DNA of 64,000 nt from an uncultured Eubacteriales bacterium (GCA_902801165.1 CADCHI010000004.1:30308-94307); one strand, 5' to 3'. Positions 10,344-22,547 are shown, counted from the first letter of the stretch. Made by a program: numbers and translations. Notes: generated by a model not told the origin, from the letters alone.

Positions 10344-11408
10344 TCAATCCTTCGCGGCCTTCGCCTCGTCCAGCACCTTGCGGCGCAGCTGGCCGCAGGC
10401 GCCCTCGATGTCTGCGCCCATCTCCCGGCGAATGGTGGCGGAGATGTGCTTCAGCTCCAGCCGCTTCAAAAAGGCGTCCACGGTCTTCCGGTCCGGCGCG
10501 GCCAGGTTCCGCTCCTTCACGTCGTTCAGCGGGATCAGGTTCACATGGCACCGCAGGCCCCGGAGCCGGCGGGCCAGCTCCTCGGCATGGCGCACGTCGC
10601 TGTTCAGATCCCGGATCAGCGCGTATTCGAAGATCACCCGCCGCCCGGTCTTGTCGACGTAGTTCTTGCAGGCCGCCAGCACCTGGTCGAAGGTGTAGGC
10701 GTGGGCCACGGGCATGATCTTCCGGCGAATCTCGTCGTTGGGGGCGTGCAGCGACAGGCTCAACGTCACCGGCAGGCCCTCGTTGGCGAAGTCGTACATT
10801 CGAGGCACCAGCCCGCAGGTGGACAGGGAGATGTTCCGCAGGGAGATGTTCAGTCCCTCCGGCGCGTTCACCAGCTTCAAAAAGCGCACCACGTTGTCGT
10901 AGTTGTCCAGCGGCTCGCCGCTGCCCATCAGCACGATGTTGTGCACCCGCCGCTGGGGGTCCTCCGCCTGGATGTGCCGGTTGGCCGCCGCCACCTGGCC
11001 CAGGATCTCCCCCGGCGTCAGGTTCCGCACCCGTCCGTCCAGCGTGCTGGCGCAGAAGGCGCAGCCCATCCGGCAGCCCACCTGGGTGGACACGCACAGC
11101 GTGTCGCCGTGGTGGTAGCGCATCAGCACGCCCTCGATCAGGTTGCCGTCCGTCAGGGCGTAGAGGAACTTTTCCGTCTCGTCGATTTGGGATTTATAGC
11201 TCTCCAGGATGCGCACGGGGTTGGCCACCGCCACCTCGGAGAGCCGCTTGCGCAGCGCGGCGGACAGGTTGGTCATCCCGTCGATGTCCGCGCCCCGGGC
11301 GAGCCACTGGCCGATCTGCCCGGCCCGGAAGCGGCTCTCCTTCAGCTCCTCCACGACGAAGCGCTCCAGCTCCCCGCCGTCCATGCCCAAAAGCTGTACC
11401 TTGTCCAA
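10344..11408 (-). CDS. rlmN: 23S rRNA A2503 / tRNA A37 C2-methyltransferase
   Basis: A radical-SAM methyltransferase of 354 residues that methylates C2 of adenosine in 23S rRNA and some tRNAs. It has CRMGCAFCAS (the CxxxCxxC iron-sulfur motif), MGSGEPLDNYDNV, LSLSLHAPND and the C-terminal VNLIPLNDV. The catalytic cysteine lies in the C-terminal GACGQLR. The start is TTG, one base after the rsmB stop, with AAAGGG 8 bases upstream. It is in the conserved rsmB-rlmN-stp order. Confidence 0.96.
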   Translation of the reverse strand: MDKVQLLGMDGGELERFVVEELKESRFRAGQIGQWLARGADIDGMTNLSAALRKRLSEVAVANPVRILESYKSQIDETEKFLYALTDGNLIEGVLMRYHHGDTLCVSTQVGCRMGCAFCASTLDGRVRNLTPGEILGQVAAANRHIQAEDPQRRVHNIVLMGSGEPLDNYDNVVRFLKLVNAPEGLNISLRNISLSTCGLVPRMYDFANEGLPVTLSLSLHAPNDEIRRKIMPVAHAYTFDQVLAACKNYVDKTGRRVIFEYALIRDLNSDVRHAEELARRLRGLRCHVNLIPLNDVKERNLAAPDRKTVDAFLKRLELKHISATIRREMGADIEGACGQLRRKVLDEAKAAKD

Positions 11409-11409
11409 T

Positions 11410-13128
11410 TTATACGCCCTTTCTGCGCATGCGCGCGATGAAGAAGCCCTCCAGGCCGTCCCGGTTCGGCAGGATCTGCACCCTGCCCTCGGACCAATTG
11501 GCCCGAAGCGCCTCCGGCAGCCAGCCGCAGCCGTCGTCCGGCTCGAATTCCGGGTGCCGCGCGAGGAAGGCGCGGACCTGCCCCTCGTTTTCCTCCGGCA
11601 GGATCGTGCAGGTGGCGTACACCAGCAGCCCGCCCGGCTTCACCGCGCCGGCACAGGCGTCCAGGATCTCCCGCTGGACCTGGGGCAGCGCCGCGAGGCT
11701 CTCCTCGGTCTGGCGGTACTTGATGTCCGGCTTGTCGGCGATCACGCCCAGCCCGGAGCAAGGCGCGTCCACCAGCACGGCGTCCATGGACAGCGCCAGG
11801 CCGTCCGCGCTCTTTCGGGCGTCCCGCTCCACGGGCCGCACGTTCTCAAGGCCCAGCCGCCGGGCCGCCGCGCGGATCAGCTCCACGCGGTGGGGATGCA
11901 CGTCCCAGGCGTACACGCGCCCGGAGGTGCCCATGCGCTCCGCCATCAGGCAGGTCTTGCCGCCGGGGGCCGCGCAGGCGTCCAGGATCTGCATGCCCGG
12001 GCGGGCTTCCACGGCCAGGGCCGCCAGCATGGCGCTCTCGCCCTGGATGGAGAAAAGTCCCTTGCGATAGCCCTCCGTGGCCGCCAGGTTGCCGCCGTCC
12101 TCGATAATATAGGCGTCCTCAACGGTCCCGCGCCGCCAGTTCAGCTTCTGGCCGTCCAGCCACGCCTCGAATTGGGCCCCGTCCATCCGCAGGCGGTTCG
12201 GGCGCACCGTCTCGCACCTGCGCTGCGGCGTCCAGGCGGCGATCGCCCCGGCCTGCTCCAGGCCGTAGGCGTCGATCAGCCGTTGGGCCGCGGGCTTGGC
12301 CAGGGAATGGCGCACGGAGAGCCAGCCCACCGGGTCCTCATCGGGGTCCGGCAGCGCCAGCCCGTCGGCGTCACGGGCGCGGATCAGGTTGCGCAGCACG
12401 CCGTTGACCAGGCCGGTGAAGCCCTCCCGCCGGGCGGCGCGCACCTGCTTGACGGCCTCGTCCACCGCCGCGTGGTCCGGCACCCGGTCCATGAACAGCA
12501 GCTGCGCCGCCGCGATGTGCAATATGTCGTTGACCACCGGCTCCGGCCGCTGGTCCAGGAAGCGATCCAGCTGGTACTCTATGTACAGGCGGTTCTCCAC
12601 CGCCGCGTAGAACATGCCCGCAGCCAGCCGCCGGTCGTCCTCCCGCAGGCGAGCCTCCTCCAGGCGGCGGTCCAATGCCTGGGACGCGTAGGCGTCGCCC
12701 CGGACCACGTCCTGCAGCGCCCTGAGGGCCGCGTCCCGGGCCGAGGGCCCTGCGGGCTTCCTGCCGCTGCCATTGGGCCTGCCGCCGGGGGCCTCCCTGC
12801 GCGGGGCGCGGTCCGTCCTCGGCCGCACGCCGCCGCTTCCGGGAAGGGCCGTGCGGCCCGCCGGCCGGTCGCCCTCCCTGCGGGGCGCGCCTTCCCTGGC
12901 GGGGCCCCTGCCGCCGCGATTGAAGGAGCCGCCTTTGACCTCACCGTCGGCGCGGCCAAAAGCGCCGCCCCTGTGTTCGCCGTCTGCGCGCCTGTAAGCG
13001 CCGCCATTGTGCCGGCCCTCGGCGCGATTATTGGAACCACTCTTGTGCGCACCATCGGAGCGGTTATATGTGCCGCCCCTGTGTTCGTCCTGTCGCGCGC
13101 CGTCCCGGCGCCTGTCCTCACTGCTCAT
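11410..13128 (-). CDS. rsmB: 16S rRNA C967 m5C methyltransferase with repetitive Arg/Gly-rich tail
   Basis: A 572-residue protein; typical RsmB is about 430-450. Residues from about 130 form a NusB-like RNA-binding domain, followed by the Rossmann methyltransferase with DACAAPGGKT (SAM), DAPCSGLG (motif IV Cys) and YATCTI (motif VI Cys). The first 130 residues are extra: disordered, Arg/Gly-rich, with five 12-residue repeats. The ATG at 13128 was chosen because GGAAGGA lies just upstream and it overlaps the fmt stop by 11 bases. The tail may increase RNA affinity (inference). Confidence 0.93.
   Translation of the reverse strand: MSSEDRRRDGARQDEHRGGTYNRSDGAHKSGSNNRAEGRHNGGAYRRADGEHRGGAFGRADGEVKGGSFNRGGRGPAREGAPRREGDRPAGRTALPGSGGVRPRTDRAPRREAPGGRPNGSGRKPAGPSARDAALRALQDVVRGDAYASQALDRRLEEARLREDDRRLAAGMFYAAVENRLYIEYQLDRFLDQRPEPVVNDILHIAAAQLLFMDRVPDHAAVDEAVKQVRAARREGFTGLVNGVLRNLIRARDADGLALPDPDEDPVGWLSVRHSLAKPAAQRLIDAYGLEQAGAIAAWTPQRRCETVRPNRLRMDGAQFEAWLDGQKLNWRRGTVEDAYIIEDGGNLAATEGYRKGLFSIQGESAMLAALAVEARPGMQILDACAAPGGKTCLMAERMGTSGRVYAWDVHPHRVELIRAAARRLGLENVRPVERDARKSADGLALSMDAVLVDAPCSGLGVIADKPDIKYRQTEESLAALPQVQREILDACAGAVKPGGLLVYATCTILPEENEGQVRAFLARHPEFEPDDGCGWLPEALRANWSEGRVQILPNRDGLEGFFIARMRRKGV
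12907..13086 (-). repeat. Five 36-bp coding repeats in rsmB
   Basis: Residues 15-74 of RsmB read as five 12-residue units: EHRGGTYNRSDG, AHKSGSNNRAEG, RHNGGAYRRADG, EHRGGAFGRADG, EVKGGSFNRGGR. They have an RGG-like character and an exact period, so they grew by in-frame tandem duplication. Confidence 0.85.
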
Positions 13129-14092
13129 CGGATGTCCTTCCCAGCCGCGTGCCGGCCTCGATTCGCTTGCCCGCCAGATACGCCTTCGCATCCATGCGCT
13201 TGCCGCCGGGGGCCTGCAGCTCCAGTATCTCCAGGGCCCCCTCGCCGCAGCGCACCACCAGGCCCTCCTTGGGGCCGGAGGCGATCACCGTTCCCGGCAG
13301 GGCGTCACTCTCGCGCTCCACGGGCCGGGCCAGCCACACCTTCAGCCGTCCCTCCGGCATGTCGGTGTAGGCGCAGGGCCAGGGGTTCAGCCCCCGCACC
13401 CGGCAGGCGATCTCCCGGGCGGAGCGCGTCCAGTCGATCTCGCCCATGGCCTTGTCCAGCATCGGCTGGTAGCTGGCCTGCGCCGGGTCCTGGGGCACGG
13501 GCGTCAGCGCCCCCGCCAGGTATTCCGGCAGGGTTCGCACCAGCAGCTCCGCACCGACCTTCGACAGCCGCTCGGTCAATTCCCCGGCGGTCTCCAGCTC
13601 GCCGATGTCCACGCGCTTGGCGCGAAGCATGTCGCCGGTATCGATGCCCTCGTCGGTGAGCATCAGCGTCACGCCCGCCTGGGTCTCCCCGTTCAGAATG
13701 CACCAGTTGATGGGCGCAGAGCCCCGATACCCGGGCAGCAGCGAGGCGTGCACGTTCACGGTGCCATGGGCGGGGATGTCCAGCAGTTCGCGGGTCAGGA
13801 TCTGGCCGAAGGCCGCTGTGACCATCACGTCGGGGGCCAGCGCCTTCAGCTGCGCCACGCCCTCGGGCCGGCGCACCCGCTCAAACTGGTAGACCGGCAG
13901 CCCCTTCTCCAGGGCGAACTGCTTCACCGGGCAGGCCGTCAGCTTCTTGCCCCGGCCCGCGGGTCGGTCAGGCTGGGTGAACACGCCGACGATCTCGTAG
14001 CGCGCGTCCTCCGCCAGCGCCGCCAGCGACGGCACGGCAAATTCCGGCGTGCCCATGAATACAAGCCTGTATTTCTGAGAAATGCTGTTCAT
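13118..14092 (-). CDS. fmt: Methionyl-tRNA formyltransferase
   Basis: A 324-residue enzyme that formylates initiator Met-tRNA using 10-formyl-tetrahydrofolate. It has the N-terminal VFMGTPEFAVPSL, the folate/active-site stretch VNVHASLLPGYRGSAPINW with catalytic Asn and His, and LTDEGIDTGDML with the catalytic Asp; the C-terminal OB-like tRNA-binding domain follows. GAGGAAA precedes the ATG. It lies 13 bases after def and overlaps rsmB, the standard arrangement for initiator tRNA formylation and deformylation genes. Confidence 0.97.
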   Translation of the reverse strand: MNSISQKYRLVFMGTPEFAVPSLAALAEDARYEIVGVFTQPDRPAGRGKKLTACPVKQFALEKGLPVYQFERVRRPEGVAQLKALAPDVMVTAAFGQILTRELLDIPAHGTVNVHASLLPGYRGSAPINWCILNGETQAGVTLMLTDEGIDTGDMLRAKRVDIGELETAGELTERLSKVGAELLVRTLPEYLAGALTPVPQDPAQASYQPMLDKAMGEIDWTRSAREIACRVRGLNPWPCAYTDMPEGRLKVWLARPVERESDALPGTVIASGPKEGLVVRCGEGALEILELQAPGGKRMDAKAYLAGKRIEAGTRLGRTSDEQ

Positions 14093-14105
14093 TGAGCGGT
14101 TTCCT

Positions 14106-14585
14106 CTATTCTTCTTCCTCTTCCTGCATCTGGTCGGTGACGTCCTCGATCATCTTGTCCACGTAGAGCACGCCGTCCAGGTGGTCCAGCTCGTGGCACA
14201 GGCACACGGCCAGCAGGCCCTCACCCTCCACCTCGATGTGGTTGCCCTTGCGGTCCTGAGCGTGCACGCGCACCTTCTCCGGGCGCTTCACGGTGCCCCG
14301 GCGGCCCGGCACGGACAGGCAGCCCTCCGCGCCGATGACCTCGCCCTCGCTCCATAGGATCTCCGGGTTCACCAGCTCGATCAGGCCCTCGCCCACGTCG
14401 ATGACCACGGCACGCTTCAGCACGCCCACCTGGGGCGCGGCCAGGCCGACGCCGTCCGCCTCGTACATGGTGTCCGCCATGTCGTCCAGCAGCACGCCCA
14501 GCCGGTGGTCGAACTTGACCACCTTGCGGGAATGCTTGCGCAGTATTTCGTCCTTGCCCATTTCAACGATCTTGCGAATTGCCAT
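14106..14585 (-). CDS. def: Peptide deformylase
   Basis: A 159-residue metalloenzyme removing the formyl group from nascent proteins. All three motifs are present: [10 protein letters not shown] (residues 45-54), EGCLSVPG (Cys metal ligand) and CHELDHLDG (HExxH). The end is acidic (EEEEE). The ATG at 14585 has GGAGG 6 bases upstream. The gene sits between priA and fmt as in other Firmicutes. Confidence 0.97.
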   Translation of the reverse strand: MAIRKIVEMGKDEILRKHSRKVVKFDHRLGVLLDDMADTMYEADGVGLAAPQVGVLKRAVVIDVGEGLIELVNPEILWSEGEVIGAEGCLSVPGRRGTVKRPEKVRVHAQDRKGNHIEVEGEGLLAVCLCHELDHLDGVLYVDKMIEDVTDQMQEEEEE

Positions 14586-14665
14586 ACCATACCTCCACGC
14601 GGTCTGCGCGATTATCTCTAATTTTATGCGGTCGTGCCGCCTGCGCGGCACCGCGACATTCCAGT

Positions 14666-16888
14666 TCAGAACAGATTGCTCGGGTTGATCTCCAGCTCCG
14701 CGCGCACGCCCTCCGGGGCGGCGTCGGCCAGGGCCTGCATGCGCCCGGCGACGGCCTCCATATCCGCCTTGAAGTACATCTTCAGGAACAGCTGCCAGCG
14801 GGCCTCGCCCCGGAGCAGCTTGATCGGGGCCTCCGCGGCGCACAGCTGCACCGCGTCCCGGCGCATGTCCCGCGCGTCCAGGAATTCGCCGAGCTGTTCC
14901 GCCGCCGATTCCGCCGCCGCCTTTGCGTCCTCCGGCGCCTTCGCGCTGAACACGATCCGGGCGATGACGGTGAAGGGCGGGTGCAGGGCCGCCCGGCGGT
15001 GGGCGCTCTCCCGGGTGTAGAAGGCCCGGTAGTCCTGGGCCGCCGCCATCTGAATGCAGTAGTGGTCGGGGTCGTAGGTCTGCACCACCACGCGCCCGGG
15101 CACCTCCGCCCGGCCCGCGCGGCCCGCCACCTGGGTGATCAGCTGGAAGGTGCGCTCCACGCTGCGGTAGTCCGGCAGGTTCAGCGACATGTCCGCCGCC
15201 ACCACGCCCACCAGGGCCACGTTGGGAAAATCCAGCCCCTTGGCGATCATCTGCGTGCCCACCAGCACGTTGGCGTCGCCGCTGCGGAAGCGCTCGAGGA
15301 TGCGGGCGTGGGCGTCCTTCTCCCGGGTGGTGTCCACGTCCATCCGCGCCACGCGGGCGTCGGGGAACAGGCGGCGCACCTCTTCCTGAACCTTCTGGGT
15401 GCCCGCGCCGAAATACTTGATGTAGCCGCTGCCGCACTGGGGGCACTGCTTTGGCGGCGGCAGGGTCTTTCCGCAGTAGTGGCACCGCAGGGCGTTCTCC
15501 GCCTGGTGCCAGGTCATGGAGACGTCGCACTGGTCGCAGCGCACCACGTAGCCGCAGGCGCGGCAGGACACGAAGGTGGAGTGGCCCCGCCGGTTGATGA
15601 ACAGCATGGCCTGATGGCCGCCGTCCAGGCACCGCCGAAGCTCGCCGGACAGCCGCGCGCTGAACAGGGAGTGGTTTCCCCGCTCCAGCTCGCCCCGCAT
15701 GTCCACCACCTCGACCTCGGGCAGGGGGCGTCCCTTCACCCGCCGGCGCAGCTCGATCAGCTCCAGCCGGTTCTCCGGCCGCACCCCGGGCATGGCCCGC
15801 ATGTAGGTGGAGATGGCGGGCGTGGCGCTGCCCAGCAGCAGCACGGCCCCGTGCTGGGCCGCCCGCTTCCAGGCCACCTCCCGGGCGTCATAGCGGGGGC
15901 GGTGATCGGACTGGTAGGTGCTCTCGTGCTCCTCGTCCACGATGATCGCGCCGATGTTCTGCAGCGGCGCGAACACGGCGCTGCGCGCACCGATGACCAC
16001 CCGGGCCCCTCCGCTGCGAATGCGCCGCCACTCGTCAAAGCGCTCCCCGGCGGAGAGCGCCGAGTGGAGCACCGCCGCGTCGCCGCCGAAGCGCCCGTGG
16101 AACCAGCTCACCATCTGGGGCGTCAGCGCAATCTCCGGCACCAGCACAATGGCCGTCCGGCCCAGCTCCAGCGCCCTGCGGATCAGCCGGATGTAGACCT
16201 CCGTCTTGCCGCTGCCGGTCACGCCGTGGAGCAGGAAGCGCCCTCCGCCGCCCTCCAGCGCAGCGGTCAGCCGCGCCGCCGCGGCCCTCTGCTCCGGCAT
16301 CAGCTCCGGGTCCTTGGTCCGCGCCTCGCCGGCCAGGGCCAGGGGCTTTCGGCGCTGCTCCTCGTCATAGACGGTCACCGCGCCCTTCTTTTCCAGCGCC
16401 TTCAGGGCGGAGGCGTCCAGCCGCGCGGCGGGAAGGTCTCCCTCCTGGAGCAGCCGGAGGATCTCCAGCTGCTTCGGTGCGCGCCGGTACTTCTCCTCGA
16501 TGGCCGCCAGCTCCGCGTCGGTCAGGTTCAGCCGGACGAAGCGGCGGGTCAGCTCCCGCACCCGTCCGCCCCGCATCTCGGCGGGGATCATCAGCCGCAG
16601 CGCGTCCACCAGGTTGCACAGGTAGCGCAGGTGCATCCACTCCGCCAGCTCCATCAAATCCGGCAGCACCACCGGCTCCGGCCGGGACAGGCCCAGTATG
16701 GGCTTCACCCGCTCCGGGTCCAGGTCGCAGGTCTCGGACAGGGACACCACGAAGCCGTCCAGCCTCCGGGGGCCGAAGGGCACCTGCACCAGCATGCCCG
16801 GTGCGAGGTCCATGTTCCCGGGCACGGCATAGGTAAACAGGCGATCCACCGCCTCGGCGGAGAGATCGACGATCACTTGCGCGTACAT
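14666..16888 (-). CDS. priA: Primosomal replication-restart helicase PriA
   Basis: A 740-residue 3'-5' DNA helicase that reloads the replisome at collapsed forks. It has a 3'-DNA-binding N-terminal domain, Walker [15 protein letters not shown] box (IIVDEEHE), and a zinc-binding insert with four CxxC-type pairs ([26 protein letters not shown]) inside the helicase lobe. Helicase motif VI ([12 protein letters not shown]) is intact. The start codon follows the coaBC stop by one base, so translation is coupled. Confidence 0.97.
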   Translation of the reverse strand: MYAQVIVDLSAEAVDRLFTYAVPGNMDLAPGMLVQVPFGPRRLDGFVVSLSETCDLDPERVKPILGLSRPEPVVLPDLMELAEWMHLRYLCNLVDALRLMIPAEMRGGRVRELTRRFVRLNLTDAELAAIEEKYRRAPKQLEILRLLQEGDLPAARLDASALKALEKKGAVTVYDEEQRRKPLALAGEARTKDPELMPEQRAAAARLTAALEGGGGRFLLHGVTGSGKTEVYIRLIRRALELGRTAIVLVPEIALTPQMVSWFHGRFGGDAAVLHSALSAGERFDEWRRIRSGGARVVIGARSAVFAPLQNIGAIIVDEEHESTYQSDHRPRYDAREVAWKRAAQHGAVLLLGSATPAISTYMRAMPGVRPENRLELIELRRRVKGRPLPEVEVVDMRGELERGNHSLFSARLSGELRRCLDGGHQAMLFINRRGHSTFVSCRACGYVVRCDQCDVSMTWHQAENALRCHYCGKTLPPPKQCPQCGSGYIKYFGAGTQKVQEEVRRLFPDARVARMDVDTTREKDAHARILERFRSGDANVLVGTQMIAKGLDFPNVALVGVVAADMSLNLPDYRSVERTFQLITQVAGRAGRAEVPGRVVVQTYDPDHYCIQMAAAQDYRAFYTRESAHRRAALHPPFTVIARIVFSAKAPEDAKAAAESAAEQLGEFLDARDMRRDAVQLCAAEAPIKLLRGEARWQLFLKMYFKADMEAVAGRMQALADAAPEGVRAELEINPSNLF

Positions 16889-16889
16889 G

Positions 16890-18089
16890 CTATGCCCTGT
16901 CGCCTCCCCGAAGCTCGGCGATGCGGTCGAGTATGCCGTCGGCCACGTCCCGCTTGGACATCAGCGGCAGCGCGCGCATATCCTCGCGGGTGATCAGCGT
17001 CACCGCGTTGGTGTTCGCGCCGAAGCCCGCATCCGTGCGGGTCACGTCGTTGGCCACGATCAGGTCGGCGTTCTTGCGGACGAGCTTGCCCCGGGCGTTC
17101 TCCAGCACGTCGTCGGTCTCCGCCGCGAAGGCCACCAGCAGCTGGCCGTCGCGCTTGCGCCGGCCCAGCTCCGCCGCGATGTCGGTGGTGTTCTCGAGGG
17201 CGAGTGTCATGCCCGCGCCGTCCTTCTTGATCTTGTGATCCGCCACGCTGACCGGGCGGAAGTCCGCCGGCGCGGCGGCCTGGATGACCACGTCCGCCCA
17301 GGCGCCCCGCTCCAGCACCGCGTCGCACAGCTGGGCGCTGGATTCCACCGACACCCGCTCCACGCCCGCGGGCACGGCCAGGGCCACCGGGCCGGAGACC
17401 AGCACCACCTCGGCGCCGCGATCCCGGGCCGCCTCGGCGATGGCGTAGCCCATCTTGCCGGTGGAGCGGTTGGTGATGTAGCGCACCGGGTCGATGCGCT
17501 CCACCGTGGGACCTGCCGTGACCATCACGCGAACCCCCGCAAAATCATGCCGGGGATTGAGCAGCGCGTCGAGTGCCTCGACGATCTCCGCGGGCTCGGC
17601 CATGCGCCCCACGTCGTCGTCCCCGCAGGCCAGCCGCCCGGAGGCGGGACCCACCGCCCGGACGCCCCGGGCCAGCAGGGTGTTGAAGTTGGCCTGGGTG
17701 GCGGGATGCCGCCACATGTTGGCGTTCATTGCCGGAGCGATGAGCACGGGCGCGGTCATGGCCAGCGCCGTGGTGGAGAGCAGGTCGTCGCCGATGCCGT
17801 TCGCCAGCTTCGCCAGGCAGTTGGCCGTGGCCGGGGCGACGACGAAGGCGTCCGCCCACTTCGCCAGGGAGATGTGCTCCATCTCCGCCCGGGGGGCGAA
17901 GGTATCCGTGTAGGCGGGACTGCCGCTGAGGGTCTCGAAGGTCAGCGGCGGCACGAAGTGGCAGGCGTGCTCCGTCAGCACCACCCGCACCCGGGCGCCC
18001 GCTTTCACCAGCCGGCTGGTCAGGTCGCAGGCCTTGTAGGCCGCGATGCCGCCCGTCACGCCCAGCACGATGTGCCTGTCCTTCAGCAT
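16890..18089 (-). CDS. coaBC: Bifunctional phosphopantothenoylcysteine decarboxylase / phosphopantothenate-cysteine ligase
   Basis: Two successive steps of coenzyme A synthesis in one protein of 399 residues. The N-terminal flavoprotein (CoaC) has GVTGGIAAYK, PAMNANMW and the catalytic ACGD motif. The CoaB half has DPVRYITNRSTGKMG and KIKK with the nucleotide-binding Lys, and ends AELRGGDRA. I prefer the ATG at 18089, with AAGGAG 10 bases upstream; a GTG at 18098 overlaps that site. Confidence 0.95.
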   Translation of the reverse strand: MLKDRHIVLGVTGGIAAYKACDLTSRLVKAGARVRVVLTEHACHFVPPLTFETLSGSPAYTDTFAPRAEMEHISLAKWADAFVVAPATANCLAKLANGIGDDLLSTTALAMTAPVLIAPAMNANMWRHPATQANFNTLLARGVRAVGPASGRLACGDDDVGRMAEPAEIVEALDALLNPRHDFAGVRVMVTAGPTVERIDPVRYITNRSTGKMGYAIAEAARDRGAEVVLVSGPVALAVPAGVERVSVESSAQLCDAVLERGAWADVVIQAAAPADFRPVSVADHKIKKDGAGMTLALENTTDIAAELGRRKRDGQLLVAFAAETDDVLENARGKLVRKNADLIVANDVTRTDAGFGANTNAVTLITREDMRALPLMSKRDVADGILDRIAELRGGDRA

Positions 18090-18185
18090 GTCCGCCACGC
18101 TCCTTTTGAAGAATACATTATCCGTGTCCTATGATAGGGTGTGTATACGCATTGCCCATTCGATTGAACGATGTTGCAAACACGG

Positions 18186-18235
18186 CATAAAAAGCCCAAA
18201 CCCAAACAAGCGAAACCGATCGCAATCGGGTTTCG
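18186..18235 (-). terminator. Possible terminator or pausing hairpin after rpoZ
   Basis: On the minus strand CGAAACC-cgattgcgatc-GGTTTCG forms a 7-bp stem (18211-18235). A TTTTT tract follows only after 18 more bases, so termination is likely partial; the downstream coaBC would still be read. The rest of 18090-18276 shows no gene. Confidence 0.4.
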
Positions 18236-18276
18236 CCGTCGGGTCTCCTATGAATCGCTGGCCTTCACGGCGCGAT

Positions 18277-18492
18277 TTATTCCTCGGTCTCCGCCTTTTC
18301 GTCGCGGCTGTAGGTGATCAGCCTGCGGTTGATCTCCTCGATGGCGATGGTCAGCGGCTTGGTCTCCTTGGTGTCGATCAGGGGCAGGCTGCCGCCGATG
18401 ATCTCGCGGGCGCGCTTGGCCGCCTCCACCGCCAGGGTGTAGCGGCAGTCCACCTTTTCAAGCAGCTCGCCAATGGGGGGTTCGGTCATCAT
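18277..18492 (-). CDS. rpoZ: RNA polymerase omega subunit
   Basis: A 71-residue small subunit that stabilises beta-prime and aids RNA polymerase assembly. It shows the omega pattern: an N-terminal hydrophobic start, DCRYTLAVEAAKRAREI with the conserved Arg-Tyr and AKRAR block, and KPLTIAIEEI. The ATG at 18492 has GGAGG 9 bases upstream. It lies between gmk and coaBC as in most Firmicutes. Confidence 0.95.
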   Translation of the reverse strand: MMTEPPIGELLEKVDCRYTLAVEAAKRAREIIGGSLPLIDTKETKPLTIAIEEINRRLITYSRDEKAETEE

Positions 18493-18576
18493 GATATGGT
18501 TCCTCCTGTTTATGTCGGGTTCGGGACGGAACATGCCGTCCCGCGGTTCAGGCGCGGCCTGTGCCCGCGCCGGCAA

Positions 18577-19215
18577 TCATGCCTTCAGGGAGGCGCTCAG
18601 GGCATCCAGGAAATCCCGGCGGTTCTCCAGCTCCAGCCGGCGCGCGGCGATGATGGCGTAGACCTCCTCCGTCGCGATCTCCAGGGCGTTGGGCACGATG
18701 CCCCAGTCCTGGTGGATGATCACATAGTGATACCGGTAGGCGGTGGCCACCTCGGAGGCCACGTTGTTCAGCCGCACGCGGATGGACTCCTCGGTCTCGG
18801 TGCCACGGCGGCGCAGCCGCTGCTCCAGGTTTTCCCGGCTGGGCGGGCTGACAAATATGCCCGTCACGGTGGGGTCCTGGGCCATGGCCTGCAAACAGCC
18901 CTGCACGTCGATCTCCAGGATCAGGTCGTGGCCCTCGGCCAGTTCCTTCTGCACGGTGGATTTCAGGGTGCCATAGCGGTTTTGGTGCACATGGGCCCAC
19001 TCGTAGAAGGCGTCCTGGGCGACCAGCTCGTCGAAGCGCTCCTCGGTCACGAAGTGATAGTTGACGCCGTTCACCTCGCCGGGGCGGGGCGCGCGGGTGG
19101 TGCAGGACACCGACAGCTTCACGTCGGGATGGGTTTCAATGAGTCTCTTGACGATTTCGGTCTTTCCCGCGCCCGCCGGGCCCGAGACGACAAACAACCT
19201 GCCGCGGTTCGCCAT
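18577..19215 (-). CDS. gmk: Guanylate kinase
   Basis: A 212-residue enzyme phosphorylating GMP to GDP. It has the P-loop GPAGAGKTE, SCTTRAPRPGEVNG with GMP-binding residues, and ILEIDVQG. The second P-loop Thr replaces the more common Ser, a conservative change. The ATG at 19215 (MANRGRLF) has AGGAG 10 bases upstream; an ATG at 19224 is too close to that site. The remA gene that often separates yicC and gmk is absent here. Confidence 0.96.
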   Translation of the reverse strand: MANRGRLFVVSGPAGAGKTEIVKRLIETHPDVKLSVSCTTRAPRPGEVNGVNYHFVTEERFDELVAQDAFYEWAHVHQNRYGTLKSTVQKELAEGHDLILEIDVQGCLQAMAQDPTVTGIFVSPPSRENLEQRLRRRGTETEESIRVRLNNVASEVATAYRYHYVIIHQDWGIVPNALEIATEEVYAIIAARRLELENRRDFLDALSASLKA

Positions 19216-19286
19216 GGTGAGCATCTCTCCTTCTCGTGTAATGTTCTCCCCTGGGGGAGCCGGCATACCTCGCGTTGGGAGCGGCC

Positions 19287-20156
19287 CTATTCCACGTTTT
19301 GCAGCTGCTCCCGCAGCTTTTCGATCTCGGATTTCAGGTCCACCGTCAGCTGGGTGATGGGGATATCCTGGGACTTGGAGGAGATGGTGTTGACCTCCCG
19401 GTTCAGCTCCTGGACGATGAAGTCGATGCGCCGACCGATGGGCTCCGGCGACTCGAACAGCGCGCGCAGCTGATGCACATGGCTGTTCAGGCGCACGATC
19501 TCCTCGGCGATGGCGCTGCGGTCGGCCATGATAGCCACCTCCATCACCAGGCGCCCCTCGTCGATGGCGCTGCCGGTCAGCTCCAGCACCGCGTCCCGCA
19601 GCCGCTGGGTGTACTCCGCCACGGTCTCGGGATAGCGGGCCTCCACCGCCGCGGTCATCCGCTCGATGGCGTCCACGCGGCCGGACAGGTCGCGCTTCAT
19701 GGCCTCGCCCTCCCGGCGGCGCATGGCCAGCAGCTGGTCCAGCGCCTCGTTCAGCGTGGCCTCCAGCAGCGCCTGCACGGCCTGCTGGTCCTCCTCCGCC
19801 TCCACGACGGTCATCACGTCCGGCATCCGGGCGATGCCCATCAGCGTCCGGTCGTCCGCAAGTCCCAAGTCGGAAACGCTCTCCAGCGCCCCGGCGTAGG
19901 CCTCGAACAGCGCCCGGTCCACCGTCACCTTCCGCGCGTCGGTGCGCAAATTGCGGTAGGTCACAAACATATCCACGTGTCCCCGGGCCAGCTTCGCGCC
20001 GATGGCCTTGCGGGCCGCGTCCTCCAGGAACATCAGGTTCCGGGGCATCCGGAAGGAGATGTCCAGGAAGCGGTGGTTGACGCTCTTGACCTCCACCGTC
20101 ATCTGGCGGCCGTCGACCTCCCGGAACGCGCGGCCATAGCCTGTCATGCTGAGCAT
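19287..20156 (-). CDS. yicC: YicC family endoribonuclease
   Basis: A 289-residue member of the YicC/YloC family, reported as an endoribonuclease acting on small RNAs in enterobacteria. It begins MLSMTGYGRA with KSVNHRFLDISFRMPR, and the C-terminal DUF1732 part has EPIGRRIDFIVQELNREVNTI and SKSQDI, all family signatures. GGGAGAG lies 8 bases upstream of the ATG at 20156. It heads the long minus-strand operon and has its own promoter at 20218. Confidence 0.93.
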   Translation of the reverse strand: MLSMTGYGRAFREVDGRQMTVEVKSVNHRFLDISFRMPRNLMFLEDAARKAIGAKLARGHVDMFVTYRNLRTDARKVTVDRALFEAYAGALESVSDLGLADDRTLMGIARMPDVMTVVEAEEDQQAVQALLEATLNEALDQLLAMRRREGEAMKRDLSGRVDAIERMTAAVEARYPETVAEYTQRLRDAVLELTGSAIDEGRLVMEVAIMADRSAIAEEIVRLNSHVHQLRALFESPEPIGRRIDFIVQELNREVNTISSKSQDIPITQLTVDLKSEIEKLREQLQNVE

Positions 20157-20217
20157 TGCGAATACTCTCCCATATTTCCGCCGTCCCAAAGTCGGCAGAT
20201 GATAGACTCCCGAAGAT

Positions 20218-20246
20218 ATTATATCACATCCGCCGGGGCTTGCCTA
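20218..20246 (-). promoter_or_regulatory. Sigma-A-type promoter of the yicC-rpe operon
   Basis: The minus strand has TAGGCA, 17 bases, then a perfect TATAAT. It lies 62 bases upstream of the yicC start and is the only good promoter seen for the 17-kb operon. Confidence 0.7.
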
Positions 20247-20298
20247 CGGAATCCCAGAAATTTAAATATGCGCCCGCGAAGGCGGGAATCGCGTCATT

Positions 20299-22547
<2,249 letters not shown>

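Noticed and set aside
19216-19286. Possible remA gene between yicC and gmk
   Set aside because: The gap is only about 70 bases and holds the gmk ribosome site; no coding capacity for a ~85-residue protein.
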